A stretch of DNA of 64,000 nt from NCBI RefSeq assembly GCF_000730605.1, contig NZ_BBIS01000017.1, forward strand, positions 124,001-188,000, in the 5' to 3' direction. Each line of letters begins with the position of its first letter. The first letter of the stretch is position 1. This stretch comes from Pseudomonas monteilii NBRC 103158 = DSM 14164 (lineage in GTDB: Bacteria; Pseudomonadota; Gammaproteobacteria; Pseudomonadales; Pseudomonadaceae). This document shows, one piece after another, positions 8,565 to 18,572 of the stretch. A program made the translations under genes and the position numbers. Below the pieces are notes generated by a model, which saw only the letters and a program-made list of their open reading frames with translations, did no database searches and was not told the DNA's origin.

Positions 8565-9776
8565 TTATTGCGAATAAGTCCGCAGGAAATTCCCGATCCG
8601 CCCAATCGCCGCTTCCAGGTCATCCACACGCGGCAAGGTCACCACGCGGAAGTGGTCCGGCCACGGCCAGTTGAACGCCGTACCCTGCACGATCAGCAGC
8701 TTTTCCGACAGCAGCAGATCAAGCGCGAACTTCTCGTCGTTGAGAATCGGGCACACTTTCGGGTCGATACGCGGGAACGCATACAGCGCACCCATCGGCT
8801 TCACGCAGCTCACGCCCGGGATGTCGTTGAGCAGTTCATAGGTGCGGTTGCGCTGCTCCAGCAAACGGCCTGGCGGCAGCACCAGGTCGTTGATGCTCTG
8901 GTAACCGCCCAGCGCGGTCTGGATGGCATGCTGGGCCGGCACGTTGGCGCACAGGCGCATGTTGGCCAGCATGTCGATGCCTTCGATGTAGCTTTGTGCG
9001 TGGTGCTTGGGCCCGGAGATGATCAGCCAGCCGGAGCGGAAGCCCGCCACCCGGTACGACTTGGACAGGCCGTTGAAGGTCAGGCACAGCAGGTCTGGGG
9101 CCAGCGAGGCGGTGCTGATGTGCACGGCTTCGTCGTACAGGATCTTGTCGTAGATCTCGTCGGAGAACACCACCAGGTTGTGCTGGCGGGCCAGCTCCAG
9201 CATGCCCTGCAGCAGCGCTTTGGAGTACACCGCGCCGGTCGGGTTGTTCGGGTTGATGATCACCAGGGCCTTGGTGTTCGGGGTGATCTTGGCCTTGATG
9301 TCTTCAAGGTCGGGGAACCAGTCGGCCTGCTCGTCGCACAGGTAGTGCACCGGCTTGCCGCCGGCCAGGCTTACGGCGGCGGTCCACAGCGGGTAGTCGG
9401 GGGCCGGGATCAGCACTTCGTCGCCGTTGTTCAGCAGCGCCTGCATCGACATGACAATCAGCTCGGACACGCCGTTACCGAGGTAGATGTCCTCGATGGT
9501 GACGCCTTCGATTTCCTTTTGCTGGCAGTACTGCATCACCGCCTTGCGCGCGCTGAACAGGCCCTTGGAGTCGCTGTAGCCTTGCGCGGTGGGTAGGTTG
9601 CGGATGACATCCTGAAGGATTTCATCGGGCGCCTCGAAGCCAAACGGCGCTGGGTTGCCGATGTTCAGCTTGAGGATGCGGTGGCCTTCCTCTTCCAGGC
9701 GTTTGGCGTGCTTGAGCACTGGGCCGCGAATGTCGTAGCAGACATTGGCGAGCTTGTTCGATTTGCTGAACTGCAT
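8565..9776 (-). CDS. alaA: Alanine-synthesising aminotransferase (AlaA/YfbQ type)
   Basis: A 403-residue class I/II PLP-dependent aminotransferase. In E. coli AlaA transfers an amino group from glutamate to pyruvate to make alanine. Family landmarks are NIGNPAPFGF near the N-terminus, NPNNPTGAVYS, SDEIYDKILYD, and the PLP lysine in GLSKSYRVAGFRSGW. The ATG at 9776 (MQFSKSNKLA) matches the family start; the frame to 9863 adds unrelated residues. It is divergent from msrB. Confidence 0.9.
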   Translation of the reverse strand: MQFSKSNKLANVCYDIRGPVLKHAKRLEEEGHRILKLNIGNPAPFGFEAPDEILQDVIRNLPTAQGYSDSKGLFSARKAVMQYCQQKEIEGVTIEDIYLGNGVSELIVMSMQALLNNGDEVLIPAPDYPLWTAAVSLAGGKPVHYLCDEQADWFPDLEDIKAKITPNTKALVIINPNNPTGAVYSKALLQGMLELARQHNLVVFSDEIYDKILYDEAVHISTASLAPDLLCLTFNGLSKSYRVAGFRSGWLIISGPKHHAQSYIEGIDMLANMRLCANVPAQHAIQTALGGYQSINDLVLPPGRLLEQRNRTYELLNDIPGVSCVKPMGALYAFPRIDPKVCPILNDEKFALDLLLSEKLLIVQGTAFNWPWPDHFRVVTLPRVDDLEAAIGRIGNFLRTYSQ

Positions 9777-9943
9777 GATGGGATCCCGATATGAGAAAAC
9801 ACGCCACCCACGCCGAAAGGTTTGAAACGGCAGGAAGCGGGTGCCAGACTGAACGCCTGGCACACGAAGCCAACTAATATACGTGCCACCCGCGCCCCGG
9901 AAAAGACGGTGCGGGGTGAAATTCAGCCTGCCGAGGTTCCTGC

Positions 9944-10339
9944 ATGAAAAAGATCGAAAAAACCCTGGATGAATGGCGCTCGATGCTTGACCCCGAGCAG
10001 TACCAGGTATGCCGCCTCAAGGGCACCGAGCGGCCGTTCAGCGGCAAGTACAACAGCGAGCGCCGCGATGGCATCTATCATTGCATCTGCTGCGGCCTGG
10101 CGTTGTTCGATGCGCAGACCAAGTTCGATTCCGGCTGCGGTTGGCCAAGCTTTTACGCGCCGATCGAGGACAGCGCGATGATCGAGATCCGTGACACCTC
10201 CCACGGCATGATCCGCACCGAAGTTACCTGTGCCCGCTGCGACGCGCACCTGGGCCATGTGTTCCCCGACGGCCCGCCACCGACCGGCCTGCGCTACTGC
10301 ATCAACTCGGTGTGCATCGACTTGCGCCCACGCGACTGA
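9944..10339 (+). CDS. msrB: Peptide methionine (R)-S-oxide reductase MsrB
   Basis: A 131-residue cytoplasmic enzyme that reduces methionine-R-sulfoxide in oxidised proteins. Two CxxC zinc pairs are present (CICCGLALF and [12 protein letters not shown]), and the catalytic Cys is in [10 protein letters not shown] near the C-terminus. Length is typical. The next gene, a glutathione peroxidase, begins 13 bp downstream on the same strand, so the two are probably one antioxidant operon. Confidence 0.95.
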   Translation: MKKIEKTLDEWRSMLDPEQYQVCRLKGTERPFSGKYNSERRDGIYHCICCGLALFDAQTKFDSGCGWPSFYAPIEDSAMIEIRDTSHGMIRTEVTCARCDAHLGHVFPDGPPPTGLRYCINSVCIDLRPRD

Positions 10340-10352
10340 CCGGAGCCCGACC

Positions 10353-10830
<478 letters not shown>

Positions 10831-10841
<11 letters not shown>

Positions 10842-13146
10842 AGGGCACCCAGTGGTCGACCAGGGCCAGTAGCTCTTCGCGGCGGAACGGCTTGGCCAGG
10901 TAGTCGCTCATGCCCGCCGCCCGGCAGCGTTCGCGCTCTTCAGGCATGGCGTTGGCGGTGAGCGCAATGATAGGCAGGTGTGGCCAGCGACCGCTCTGGC
11001 GAATGCGCCGGCTGGCTTCATAGCCGTCCATGACCGGCATGTTGCAGTCCATCAGTACCAGGTCGAATTCATTCTGCTCCAGCAACTCCAGGGCCTCGGC
11101 GCCCTGGGTGGCCAGCTGCACCTGGCAGCCGAGCTTGGCCAGCATGCCTTTGGCCACGAGCTGGTTCACCGGGTTGTCTTCTACCAGCAAAATCCGCGCT
11201 CGCCCTTGCTCCAGGCTAATGGCCGGGGTGGCCAGTGGGTGCTCGGGCTCATGGCCTTGCAAGGTGCGGCGCAGCGTCTGGTACAGGGCATTACGTGCCA
11301 ATGGCCGGGCCAGTTGATGCAAGGGTGCCAAGGCCAGCGACTGCTCGTTGGGCAGGAAGTTGCCGTAGGCGGTTACTAGCAGAATCGGCGTTTTCAGTGC
11401 CGGGCGCAGTTCGAACAGGTGGTCCACGTCGTCGGTGATCAGCAGGTCGATCGCTTTGGTGTCCAGCGTGGCGCTGCTGTCATGGCGCTGGTAGGCCAGG
11501 CCCCAGGCGGGCAGCAGGTTCTGCAGCAGTTCATTAAGCCCGCTACCGGCCGCGCTTAGCGCGGCCACGCGGCCATGTAGCGGTGTCGGCGGGATGGCTT
11601 CGGTGTGCACCGGCAGTGGCAGCTCGGCCGTGAAGCAGCTGCCGAAGCCCGGCTCGGAGCGAATGTGCAGGTGGCCTTGCATGGCCTTGCACAGGTTGCG
11701 TGTCAGCGCCAGGCCCAGGCCGGTGCCACCGTACTGGCGGGTGATGCCGGCACCGGCCTGGGTGAACGGCTGGAAGATCCGCGCCTGGGCTTCTTCGGGG
11801 ATGCCAATGCCGGTATCACGTACCTCCAGGCGCACGCCGCCGACGATCGTCACCAGGCGTATGTCGACACGGCCGAAGCGGGTGAACTTGAGCGCGTTGG
11901 ACAGCAGGTTGCTGACGATCTGCCGTACCCGCGTGGGGTCGCCAAGCACGCTGCTGGGGAAGTCGCGGGCGATCAGGCAGGTCAGCTCCACACTTTGCGC
12001 GGTGTTCTGCGACAGCAGGTTGGCGGTGTCTTCCACCATCGAGCCCATGTCGAACGCAATGCGCTCCAGTTCCAGCTGGCCGGCATCGAACTTGGACAGG
12101 TCGAGGATATCGTTCAGCAGTTCCACCAGCACCTTGCCCGAGTCGTGGGCAATCGCCAGTTGCTGGCGTTGCTCGCTGGGCAACGGGTTGTCCAGCGCCA
12201 GGGCGATCATGCCGAGCATGCCATTGAGCGGGGTGCGGATTTCGTGGCTCATGTTGGCCAGGAAGGCGGCGCGCGCCTGGGCCATGTCCAGCGCGCGGCT
12301 GCGGGCCTGTTCCAGCTCCTGGTTGGACAGGCTCAGGCTGCTGTTGCTGGCTTTCAGCTCGTTGGTGCGTGCCGAGACGATGTCTTCCAGCTCGTTCAGG
12401 TACTGGGTCAGGCGGTTTTCCGCGGTGCGCCGTTGTTCGATCTCGGTGGCCATGCTGACGAACTGCTGGTTGGCGACCTTCACCAGCACGCCGATTTCGT
12501 CGTGTTCGTGCCCGTGTGGGCATTCAAGGCGGGTTTGCCGGGGTTTGCGCGGGTCGCTGCCGCTGAGTGCGCCGATCACTGTCACCAGTGGCTTGGTCAG
12601 CATCATGTAGAACAACGCCAGCAGGATGCCGGTCAGCACCAGGCTGCGGGCAAAGCCGTTGAACAGGGTGATGCCGGCGCGGTCGAGGAAGCGGCTGCCG
12701 AAGGCGTAGGTGTCGACGTCCAGGTACAGGGTGCCGAGGTATTCGTCGGGCATGTGGGTGAGGTACAGGCGTTCCTTGAACTGGCGTTGTTCGCCGAACA
12801 GAAAGTCGCTCAGTGGCCGGTAGCGGTCCTCCAGCCTGGGCCGCTCGACGTCGGCCAGTACCGTTTCGTTGTTGTCGATCAGCCGCGCGCGGACGACGGC
12901 GGGCGACTGCAGCAGGCCACGGGTCAGCTCCAGCGCCAGTTCCGCGTCGATGTTGTAGGCGATGCGCGAGGCCGGGTTATGGCTGATTTGCAGCAACGCG
13001 CGCACTTCGCGGTTGATGGACGCGTCTTCGCTGGCATAATCGATGCCGATCTGGATGAGACTGAGCAATGTTCCCAGGATGAAGCCGACCAGGACTGTCA
13101 ACCGGGCTTGCTTGTATGACAGGCGATTGGTGAACTTGATATCCAT
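10831..13146 (-). CDS. Hybrid sensor histidine kinase/response regulator
   Basis: A 771-residue inner-membrane hybrid kinase. The N-terminus has a membrane helix at about 16-35, a periplasmic segment, and a second helix near 175-195 leading into a HAMP-like linker and coiled coil (about 250-300). The kinase core has the H-box NMSHEIRTPLNG, N-box, and G-boxes DTGIGIP and GGTGLGLAL. A degenerate receiver-like region follows, then a complete C-terminal receiver with ILLVEDNPVN, the phospho-accepting Asp in LVLMDCNMPVMDG, and Lys in YLAKPF. I used the ATG at 13146. The stimulus is unknown; its neighbours suggest redox stress, which is weak evidence. Confidence 0.9.
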
Positions 13147-13264
13147 GAGTCCCGAGCCGGTTTCACGTCCCTTGCGCTGCGCAAGCATAGCCGAATAGCC
13201 CCGGCAGCTGGCGGGCCTGTCACACATTCAGCTGGAAATCTCACCTGTCTTGTTAGGAGTCGTC

Positions 13265-14152
13265 ATGGACGCTCGCTTGATTGCTTTCCTGGACCGCGCC
13301 GAATCGGTACTGGCGCGCCTCGAACCCTTGCTGCCGGCACAACGCCCGAATATTGACTGGGGCGTCACCCTGGCCGCCCGCTGGCAGCGCGATGGCCGCA
13401 GCGGCTACCTGCTGCCGCTGGACGTCAGCCTGGACATCCGCCTGACCGACCTGATCGGTGTCGACAAACAGCGCGACCAGCTGGGCCGCAACACCCACCA
13501 GTTCATCAATGGTCTGCCGGCCAACCACGCATTGCTGTGGGGCTCGCGTGGTACCGGCAAGTCGTCGCTGGTGCGTGCCTTGCTGGCCGAACATGCCGGC
13601 GCCGGCCTGCGCCTGATCGAAATCGAACGCGACCACCTGGCCGACCTGCCACGGGTGGTCGAGCAGCTGCAGAAGCTGCCGCAACGCTTCATCCTGTTCT
13701 GCGACGACCTGTCGTTCGAAGCGGGGGAGGGCGACTACCGGGTGCTTAAAAGCGTGCTTGACGGCTCGCTGGAACAGGCCCCGGACAACGTGCTGCTGTA
13801 CGCCACCTCCAACCGTCGACACCTGGTGCCGGAGAAAGAGAGCGACAACGAGAACTGGAAGCGCGTGGATGGCGAGCTGCACCCCAGCGAAGCCGTGGAA
13901 GACAAGATAGCCCTGTCTGACCGCTTTGGCCTATGGCTGTCGTTCTACCCGTTTACCCAAGACCACTTCCTGAATGTGGTCGAGCACTGGATCGGCCAGC
14001 TGGCACGCTCTGCGGGCCTGGCCTGGCAGCGTACCGAAGAACTCGACATCCTCGCCGTGCGCTGGGCCACCGGCCGCGGTAACCGTAATGGCCGATGTGC
14101 CTATCAGTTCGCCCGCTACTGGGTCGGGCTGCAATTGCTGGAGCAAAAGTAA
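13265..14152 (+). CDS. DUF815 AAA-like ATPase
   Basis: A 295-residue ATP-binding protein of the DUF815 family. Walker A is in LLWGSRGTGKSSLV and a Walker B-like FILFCDDLSF follows about 60 residues later; arginines in SRFGLWLSFYPF and RGNRNGRCAYQF fit sensor positions. The biological role is not known. ATG 13265 has TTAGGAG upstream. Its stop overlaps the start of the next gene as TAATG, so translation of msrC is probably coupled to it. Confidence 0.85.
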   Translation: MDARLIAFLDRAESVLARLEPLLPAQRPNIDWGVTLAARWQRDGRSGYLLPLDVSLDIRLTDLIGVDKQRDQLGRNTHQFINGLPANHALLWGSRGTGKSSLVRALLAEHAGAGLRLIEIERDHLADLPRVVEQLQKLPQRFILFCDDLSFEAGEGDYRVLKSVLDGSLEQAPDNVLLYATSNRRHLVPEKESDNENWKRVDGELHPSEAVEDKIALSDRFGLWLSFYPFTQDHFLNVVEHWIGQLARSAGLAWQRTEELDILAVRWATGRGNRNGRCAYQFARYWVGLQLLEQK

Positions 14153-14634
14153 TGATCGACCTCAATGCCAGTGGCGCAGGCCTCGACGGCTACAACCTGC
14201 TGGCGGCGCAAGTGCAGGCGCTGTTTGCCGACGAGCGTGACTTCATCGCCAATGCCGCGCAGTTTTCGGCGTTTCTGTATAACCAGGTGGACGACCTGAA
14301 CTGGGCGGGGTTCTACCTCAACCGCAACGAAGAGCTGGTGCTGGGCCCGTTCCAGGGCCAGGTGGCGTGCGTGCGCATTCCGTTCAGCAAGGGCGTGTGC
14401 GGGGCGGCGGCGGCCACCCGGAAAACCCAGCGCGTGGAGGATGTGCATGCGTTCCCCGGGCACATTGCCTGTGACAGCGCGTCCAACAGCGAACTGGTGA
14501 TCCCGTTGGTGAAGGAAGGCAGGTTGATCGGGGTGCTGGACCTGGACAGCCCGAAGGTTGGGCGGTTCAGTGAAGCGGATCAGGCGGGGCTGGAGCGGTT
14601 GGCGGCGATCTTTCTTGAGCTGACTGACTGCTGA
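14152..14634 (+). CDS. msrC: Free methionine-(R)-sulfoxide reductase MsrC (GAF domain)
   Basis: A 160-residue GAF-domain enzyme that reduces free methionine-R-sulfoxide. The three conserved cysteines lie in QVACVRIPF, KGVCGAAA and HIACDSASNSE, with the acidic LDLDSP sequence late in the fold. Length matches fRMsr enzymes. The start overlaps the DUF815 stop by one base. With msrB and glutathione peroxidase nearby, the locus groups repair of both protein-bound and free oxidised methionine. Confidence 0.92.
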   Translation: MIDLNASGAGLDGYNLLAAQVQALFADERDFIANAAQFSAFLYNQVDDLNWAGFYLNRNEELVLGPFQGQVACVRIPFSKGVCGAAAATRKTQRVEDVHAFPGHIACDSASNSELVIPLVKEGRLIGVLDLDSPKVGRFSEADQAGLERLAAIFLELTDC

Positions 14635-14645
14635 TTGTTGCTTTG

Positions 14646-14693
14646 CCTGTGCCGGCCTCTTCGCGGGGTTACCTGCGAAGAGGCCGGCACAGG
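14646..14693. repeat. Perfect 19-bp palindromic REP-like hairpin
   Basis: Arms 14646-14664 (CCTGTGCCGGCCTCTTCGC) and 14675-14693 are perfect complements with a 10-base loop. It sits between the convergent msrC and the 14702 gene and may also act as a transcription barrier. Confidence 0.8.
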
Positions 14694-14701
14694 TTAACGC
14701 A

Positions 14702-15469
14702 TCAGTCGTATATCACCTTCTTCTTCCAGGTCTCTTCCTCATCGGTCTTGAGCCCGTCTGTCAGTGCGTTGTGCTCATCGTCCGCCGGTGCCATGCGGTC
14801 CAGCACCTGGGCGTTGGCCCGGGCCAGCAGCTTCTCCAGGTACGTCAACTGCTCTTCATACACCTTCGGCTCCGGCTGCTTGCGCAGGTATTGCACGCCG
14901 CGCTCGAACGCCAGGCGCGCCTGGCCCGGCTGGTTCTTTTGCAGGGCCTGCTGGCCAAGGTTGTTGAAGAACTCGATATGCAACAGCACGAGGATATGGC
15001 GGATTTCCTTGACCCAGTGCTTGGCCTCGGGTGCGGGCAAGAAGCCTTCCTGGGCGGCGCGGGTTACCTGGTTGTGCATCGCCTCCAGCAAGAAGCGCAC
15101 GTCCTTGGCCTTGACCTCGGTGTGGATCGGGTTGGGCGGGTTGTTCACCGGTATCTTGTCGCCCAGGGCAATCAACCCCTCCAGCTCGGCGATGCGCGCC
15201 TTCAGCTCGGGATTGTGCTTGTCCACCGCCAGCTGGCGCTGGTTGAGGTTCAGCTCCAGGCGGGTCAGCAGCAATTTGAGGGCCGGGGTCATGAACTGCC
15301 CGGGGAAGGTCTCGGTGATTTCGCCACAGCGGCGCAGGCGGTCGGCCAGCTCGATCCTGGTCCGGACGCGTTCGATCTTGCCGTTCTCGACCACATTGTT
15401 GAGGTAGCCGATCACGATCAGCAACGCGATGCCCGCCACGATGAGCAGGGTGATCAGAAGTGGTGTCAC
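14702..15469 (-). CDS. Membrane-anchored helical protein of unknown function
   Basis: A 255-residue protein conserved in style with Pseudomonas hypothetical proteins but of no function I recognise. An N-terminal membrane helix (about 3-25, LLITLLIVAGIALLIVIGYL) is followed by a long soluble, charged, mostly helical domain with TPR-like spacing near AFERGVQYLRKQPEPK. The topology suggests an anchor with a cytoplasmic or periplasmic coiled region. It starts at ATG 15469 and stands alone before the tRNA cluster. Confidence 0.75.
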   Translation of the reverse strand: MTPLLITLLIVAGIALLIVIGYLNNVVENGKIERVRTRIELADRLRRCGEITETFPGQFMTPALKLLLTRLELNLNQRQLAVDKHNPELKARIAELEGLIALGDKIPVNNPPNPIHTEVKAKDVRFLLEAMHNQVTRAAQEGFLPAPEAKHWVKEIRHILVLLHIEFFNNLGQQALQKNQPGQARLAFERGVQYLRKQPEPKVYEEQLTYLEKLLARANAQVLDRMAPADDEHNALTDGLKTDEEETWKKKVIYD

Positions 15470-15802
15470 CTTTAAAGCCTCATGAATAGGTTTGCATTAT
15501 TGAGTGTAGGAGCGAGCTCGCTCGCGAGAGGCCCTTACAGGAATTCTCTTTTTCTATCGGCAAACGGTGCCATGACTGGATGCTGGCACATTAATGCTGG
15601 CTTGACGCCAGAAAATCAACGGCAAACCTTGGAGCACGGCCTGAAACAGGGTCTACGTTGACCGGAAGTCATTGATTTAAATAAATTTCTACAAAGGGGT
15701 TGACGCCTCCTCGAACCATCCCTAGAATGCGCGCCACTTGCAGCGTAAAGCACACAGCGAAACGCGGCAGGGAGTGAAAGCAGGCAGTAATGCCAGCAGC
15801 GT
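15470..15802 (+). promoter_or_regulatory. tRNA operon promoter region
   Basis: This 333-bp gap has a REP-like remnant near 15505-15530. It also holds a near-consensus sigma-70 promoter for the tRNA genes: TTGACG at 15700-15705, a 17-bp spacer, and TAGAAT at 15723-15728, about 75 bp before the first tRNA. No coding sequence is seen. Confidence 0.82.
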
Positions 15803-15878
15803 GTCCCCTTCGTCTAGTGGCCTAGGACACCGCCCTTTCACGGCGGTAACAGGGGTTCGAGTCCCCTAGGGGACGCCA
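15803..15878 (+). tRNA. tRNA-Glu (TTC)
   Basis: A 76-nt cloverleaf: GTCCCCT acceptor arm pairing with AGGGGAC, anticodon arm CCGCC-CTTTCAC-GGCGG with anticodon TTC, T-arm GGGGTTCGAGTCCCC, and an encoded GCCA end. First of two identical copies. Confidence 0.97.
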
Positions 15879-15882
15879 AATT

Positions 15883-15958
<76 letters not shown>

Positions 15959-16049
15959 GTTTCTCCGGCAACGCTTAACAGCGGGGCAGGAAAAGAAAAT
16001 CCAGGGTGAATCGTGAGGTTCAAGTCTGGTGCACTGAAAAGTGCTGTGT

Positions 16050-16125
16050 GTCCCCTTCGTCTAGTGGCCTAGGACACCGCCCTTTCACGGCGGTAACAGG
16101 GGTTCGAGTCCCCTAGGGGACGCCA
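16050..16125 (+). tRNA. tRNA-Glu (TTC), copy 2
   Basis: Identical in sequence to the tRNA at 15803-15878. Confidence 0.97.
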
Positions 16126-16128
16126 TTT

Positions 16129-16204
<76 letters not shown>

Positions 16205-16289
16205 GTTTAAATGCTGTGGCGTCTATGCGGTGCAGTGGTGGTGAAGGTCTTCATGGCGCTTCACGCCGTTAGTGGTAAAGCTTCAAATT

Positions 16290-16365
<76 letters not shown>

Positions 16366-16407
16366 AATTTTGATCCACAGACTTCTACTGGGGTCTGTAG
16401 GTCATTG

Positions 16408-16433
16408 AAAAAAGGAGCTTCGGCTCCTTTTTT
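16408..16433. terminator. Terminator between tRNA-Gly and integrase
   Basis: AAAAAAGGAGC, a TTCG tetraloop, and GCTCCTTTTTT. It can end tRNA transcripts before they reach the integrase gene. It lies inside the ICE, 43 bp from the tRNA end. Confidence 0.9.
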
Positions 16434-16591
16434 CATTCCAGCGAGTGCCACGGAAATCCACCCACAGCTACCGTTTTTGAGTGACCAAATAAGGCACAAG
16501 AATACGGGTGGGTCGGCTACCGGATAGTTGCTGGGGCTGAGCGGGGACCATGACGAGCATAGGGCCTAAGTCATTACTTAGGAGTCTCGAA

Positions 16592-18535
16592 ATGGCGCTC
16601 TCTGATCTGACCGTCCGGCAGGCGAAGACCACCGGAAAACGCTACACCCTCTCCGACAACGACTGCCTGGGCCTGATGGTCTCAGCCGCAGGCGGCAAGT
16701 CATGGCAATTCCGCTACTACTGGCTGGGCAAGCAAAAGCGCCTGTGCCTGGGCGGCTATCCTGCTCTCAGCCTGCGCGAGGCCCGGATCGAGCGAGACAA
16801 GGCCCAGGCCCTGCTCGCCAGGGGGATCGATCCTCAGGTCGAGCGCGACCAGAAACGGCACGCGGCCAAGCTGGCGGGCGAATACACCTTCAAGACCGTC
16901 TTCGATGCCTGGGTCGAGCATCGCCGCAAGGAACTCAAGGAAGGCCGTCAAAGCACGCTGTCGCAGATCCTGCGCATCTTCAACAAGGACGTGTTGCCCA
17001 CCCTGGGAAGAATGTCGATCTACGACATTCGCCGCCCCCAACTCCTGGGCGTCTTGGCGGCGATCGAGAAACGCAAGGCGTTCACCACCGCCGAGAAGGT
17101 CCGCACCTGGTTCAACCAGTTGTTCCGCTATGCCCTGGTCATTGCCGAGGGGTTGGAAGTCAACCCGGCCGCCGACCTGGACGTGGTGGCAGAGCCCAAG
17201 CCCCCCGTAGCCCACAATCCCTACCTGCACCTGCCCGAGATGCCCGAGTTCCTCCAGAAGCTCCGGCTCTACAACCCCCGTGGCTGGCAGACCCAGCTTG
17301 GCGTCCGGCTGCTGTTCCTGACCGGGGTGCGCACCGGCGAACTGCGATTGGCCGAACCCGAACAGTTCGACCTCGACAGGGGCTTGTGGATCATCCCACC
17401 GCAGATCGTCAAGCAGCTCCAGGATGAAATGCGCAAGGCAGGGAAGCGGCCGCAGGATGTGCCCCCCTATATCGTGCCGCTATCCCTGCAGGCCATCGAG
17501 ATCGTGCGCTATCTCCTGGGGGTGATGCGGCCGGCGCAGAAGTACTTGCTGTCACACCGCAGCGAACTCAAGAAGCGCATCAGCGAGAACACCCTCAACA
17601 AGGCCGTGCAGCTCATGGGCTATGAGGGGCGCCTGACCGGCCACGGCATCCGCGGCACTATCTCGACGGCGCTCAACGAGATTGGCTACCCGAAGATTTG
17701 GGTGGACGCGCAGCTTTCCCATTCCGACCCCAACAAGGTGAGTTCGTCCTACAACCACGCCAAGTACGTTGAGCCGCGCCGTCGGATGATGCAGGACTGG
17801 GCCGATCGGCTCGACCTGCTCGAACAGGGCGAAGTGGAAGCCGCGAGCGCGCATCTGACCATCCGTATCGACGGGGCGCCGGCGATGGCAGAAGTGGAGG
17901 AAGCGGTGGATGCGACCCTCGCGATGGCCGAGCCCACTCCTCCCGGCGTCCCGCCCGTCGTGGCCACGCCTATTGTCGTAACCCCGAGCAGCGGCGGCAT
18001 CACGTTCCAGCGGCTGTCTCAGGTACCGCCGCCTCCGACGCATGCCCCAGAGCCGGAAGTGTCCGCGATCCAGCGCGAGCGCGAGGAAATGCTGACCATC
18101 TACGAGTCTCCAAGCAGCTTGCCGGTCCCGCTGTTCGGCAAGCTGGCCGGAAAGTCCAAGGACCAGATCAACCGCGAACTGAAAGCGGGCAAGTTGCTGT
18201 CCATCAGTTTGGGCAATCGGGGGCAGCGTGTTCCCGATTGGCAACTGGTGCCGCTCAAGCACAAGCTGGCCCAGGTGCTCATGAACCAGTGCCCGCACGC
18301 GGATTCGTGGGATCTGTACCGCATGCTGACCCAGCCGCACCCTGACCTGGGGGACCGCGCGGCCATTGATGCGGTCACGCCGACCAACGTACCGGCGATC
18401 ATCCAGGTCATCATGGGCGACTACCAGCACTATGCGGATATGCCCGAGGCCATTGCCCCGTACCCCATCCCCGAGGATGTGCGGCAAAGCGTTCGTCGGC
18501 TGGTGGATAGCGCAGTAGTTCTAGACGGAGCATAG
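16592..18535 (+). CDS. ICE site-specific tyrosine integrase with C-terminal antitoxin-like extension
   Basis: A 647-residue P4/IntB13-type integrase that recombines attP with tRNA-Gly. It opens with a DUF4102 arm-binding domain (LTVRQAKTTGKRYTL...), then a core-binding SAM-like domain, then the catalytic domain with Arg in TGVRTGELRL, HGIRG (His-x-x-Arg) and a Tyr in SSYNHAKYV. ATG 16592 has AGGAG seven bases upstream; the ATG at 16550 has no such site. A Pro/Val-rich linker (about 440-490) leads to an extra domain at about 501-610. That domain is homologous to the C-terminal part of the RES antitoxin at 46440-47066 in this same ICE (39 identities over 99 ungapped positions by hand). Confidence 0.93.
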   Translation: MALSDLTVRQAKTTGKRYTLSDNDCLGLMVSAAGGKSWQFRYYWLGKQKRLCLGGYPALSLREARIERDKAQALLARGIDPQVERDQKRHAAKLAGEYTFKTVFDAWVEHRRKELKEGRQSTLSQILRIFNKDVLPTLGRMSIYDIRRPQLLGVLAAIEKRKAFTTAEKVRTWFNQLFRYALVIAEGLEVNPAADLDVVAEPKPPVAHNPYLHLPEMPEFLQKLRLYNPRGWQTQLGVRLLFLTGVRTGELRLAEPEQFDLDRGLWIIPPQIVKQLQDEMRKAGKRPQDVPPYIVPLSLQAIEIVRYLLGVMRPAQKYLLSHRSELKKRISENTLNKAVQLMGYEGRLTGHGIRGTISTALNEIGYPKIWVDAQLSHSDPNKVSSSYNHAKYVEPRRRMMQDWADRLDLLEQGEVEAASAHLTIRIDGAPAMAEVEEAVDATLAMAEPTPPGVPPVVATPIVVTPSSGGITFQRLSQVPPPPTHAPEPEVSAIQREREEMLTIYESPSSLPVPLFGKLAGKSKDQINRELKAGKLLSISLGNRGQRVPDWQLVPLKHKLAQVLMNQCPHADSWDLYRMLTQPHPDLGDRAAIDAVTPTNVPAIIQVIMGDYQHYADMPEAIAPYPIPEDVRQSVRRLVDSAVVLDGA

Positions 18536-18549
18536 GGCTCTCAAACCTT

Positions 18550-18571
18550 GCAGGGGCCTTGCGGCCCCTGC
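18550..18571. terminator. Hairpin between convergent int and DyP genes
   Basis: GCAGGGGCC, a TTGC loop, and GGCCCCTGC. The 9-bp stem lies in the short convergent space and has no strong T-tract, so it is probably a weak bidirectional terminator. Confidence 0.7.
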
Positions 18572-18572
18572 A

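Noticed and set aside
11605..13119. A 504-residue plus-strand open frame
   Set aside because: Antisense of the hybrid histidine kinase, with Gln/His/Val-rich composition and no domains.
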